Assembly (NCBI GenBank): GCA_002696485.1
Contig: NZTP01000083.1
Location: forward strand, 1 to 64,000
Length of the DNA stretch: 64,000 nucleotides
Direction: 5' to 3'
Source: Altibacter sp.
Lineage (GTDB): Bacteria > Bacteroidota > Bacteroidia > Flavobacteriales > Flavobacteriaceae
The position numbers and the translations under genes are program-made. The notes beneath the pieces were generated by a model that saw only the letters and a list, made by a program, of their open reading frames with translations, ran no database searches and was not told the DNA's origin. This document shows positions 62,963-64,000 of this stretch, piece by piece (position 1 is the first letter of the stretch; every line of letters begins with the position of its first letter).

Positions 62963-64000
62963 TTACTGTTGTTTAGTGCCAATTTCCGTGAGTCCGTGTT
63001 GTATGATCGTGAACTCCTCCCGGCACTGCGCAACAAGGCCATTGAAATCTGCTTCCGATTCCGGGAGATTGGATAAGGATTCTTTACAGGCGTTTAGCAA
63101 GGTTCCTAAACGGTTGGCTTCAATATAGAAAAAAGACATGGTGCTTTTGTGAATAAGCCCCGAAAGACCTTCCGCATCCTTGGCGGCAACGCTTTTCTCG
63201 AAATCTTGGTGATACGTCTCGAATGCATCCAACGTGCTTAACACGAACTTCTTGATATATTCGGGTCGGTTATTTGCCATCTTTACATACTTGTCTATGG
63301 TAAAACTAGGGGTATCCGAAGGGTGGTCAGCGATTCGGGGAGCATCGGATTTCTTTTTTGGCTGTGTAGGACGCTTGGAAAGTACAGCTTTTGATTTCTT
63401 CTTCTTAGAATGTGGTGTTCGTTGCACACTATATTGTAACAATTTCTCCAAGAGTTCATTTGGTTCAAAAGGTTTAGGAAGATAATCATCAATACCTGCT
63501 TCTGCCAATCGATCGGAAACCTCACCCACGGACGATGCCGAGAATGCAATGATCACGGGCTGCTTTTTTGAGGGATCGGAGCGAAGGGTGGTAGCCACTT
63601 GATACCCGTCCATTTTCGGCATTTGAAGATCCAGCAATACAAGATCAAAGGAATCCTCGCTTAGCAACTCCAACGCTTTCGTTCCACTGTGTGCTTTTTT
63701 AAACGGTACATTCCATTGTGAGAGGTATTGGGAAGCGATAAAGATATTGTCGGGGTTATCATCCACAACCAAAACATGTATGCCTTTCAATGCGCGTTTA
63801 TCGATCTTGGTGATATCCTTCTTCTGAGGTAAGGAGGTTTTCTTACTCTCGGTATACCAGATAGAAAAATGAAAACAGGAACCTTCACCTAAGGTGCTTT
63901 TTACTTCCATCGTACTGCCGTGGAGTTCTAATAATTTCTGACTTATGGTGAGACCCAATCCCGTACCTCCAAATTCTACACTTACATCATAACTCGCTTG
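62963..64000 (-). CDS. Hybrid sensor histidine kinase (5' end outside window)
   Basis: Only the C-terminal ~345 residues are in the window; the frame is open to 64000. It begins in the ATP-binding domain (G2 box GGTGLGLTIS, then LGEGSCFHF). A receiver domain follows with VVDDNPDN, the phospho-Asp in LLDLQMPKMDGYQ and the conserved Lys in LPKPFEP. The last ~110 residues form an Hpt-like helical bundle (LIHKSTMSFFYIEANRLG, with the candidate phospho-His). It is therefore a HK-REC-Hpt phosphorelay protein. The sensor part lies outside, so the signal is unknown. Confidence 0.93.
   Translation of the reverse strand, partial: QASYDVSVEFGGTGLGLTISQKLLELHGSTMEVKSTLGEGSCFHFSIWYTESKKTSLPQKKDITKIDKRALKGIHVLVVDDNPDNIFIASQYLSQWNVPFKKAHSGTKALELLSEDSFDLVLLDLQMPKMDGYQVATTLRSDPSKKQPVIIAFSASSVGEVSDRLAEAGIDDYLPKPFEPNELLEKLLQYSVQRTPHSKKKKSKAVLSKRPTQPKKKSDAPRIADHPSDTPSFTIDKYVKMANNRPEYIKKFVLSTLDAFETYHQDFEKSVAAKDAEGLSGLIHKSTMSFFYIEANRLGTLLNACKESLSNLPESEADFNGLVAQCREEFTIIQHGLTEIGTKQQ

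Overview
The window looks like a chromosomal segment of a marine-type member of the Flavobacteriaceae (phylum Bacteroidota). The evidence is the Bacteroidota -7 promoter element TAnnTTTG in front of many genes, a type IX secretion-type C-terminal sorting domain, many short lipoprotein signal peptides, weak Shine-Dalgarno sites, and families typical of the group (DUF4369/TlpA proteins, DUF2061, SIMPL, the MARQKG family). No rRNA, tRNA, CRISPR array, prophage or insertion sequence was seen. Both edges cut genes: an M1-peptidase-like protein on the left and a hybrid histidine kinase on the right. No gene-free stretch exceeds 300 bases.

Region 1 (1-15500) holds mostly housekeeping and envelope genes: a degenerate M1-peptidase/barrel protein, a secreted endonuclease/exonuclease/phosphatase-fold protein, a LOG-family protein, uvrA, a membrane protein, gamma-glutamyltransferase with an ACP phosphodiesterase-like gene, glmM, a lipid A-type acyltransferase, a rhomboid protease, a SIMPL protein and a TlpA-like lipoprotein. 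Region 2 (15600-31800) contains a large GAF-like protein, an HD phosphohydrolase fused to a Pycsar-effector-like membrane domain, and three consecutive ~1,230-residue paralogues. Each paralogue joins a lipoprotein signal, a purple-acid-phosphatase-like domain, a middle domain that resembles an atypical kinase, and a C-terminal Omp85-like barrel. The middle copy keeps the phosphoesterase metal motifs but has lost the kinase-like motifs; the two flanking copies show the reverse. This is the most unusual finding in the window. A propeller-like lipoprotein gene and dps follow.

Region 3 (31900-55450) is a long plus-strand surface polysaccharide locus. It opens with cysQ, DUF2061, cysC, cysD and cysN, which make PAPS and remove PAP. 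It continues with a Wzx flippase, two polysaccharide pyruvyl transferase-family proteins, four glycosyltransferases, a PAPS-type sulfotransferase and a Wzy-like polymerase. A second module (46033-50849), with its own promoter elements, encodes a PglC-like phosphoglycosyl transferase, a small unknown protein, a sugar N-formyltransferase, a PLP aminotransferase and a PglF/WbpM-like 4,6-dehydratase; this suggests a formylated 4-amino-6-deoxyhexosamine as the first sugar. Export genes for a Wza lipoprotein, a Wzc tyrosine kinase and a Wzi-like barrel follow. I infer a sulfated, possibly pyruvylated capsule or exopolysaccharide.

Region 4 (55450-64000) holds an FAD oxidoreductase, an acidic mini-lipoprotein, a MARQKG-family protein, a perfect five-unit array of 11-bp repeats, mnmE, a 38-residue membrane peptide, a DUF4870 protein, a GT39-like glycosyltransferase, an intradiol-dioxygenase-fold lipoprotein and the truncated hybrid kinase.
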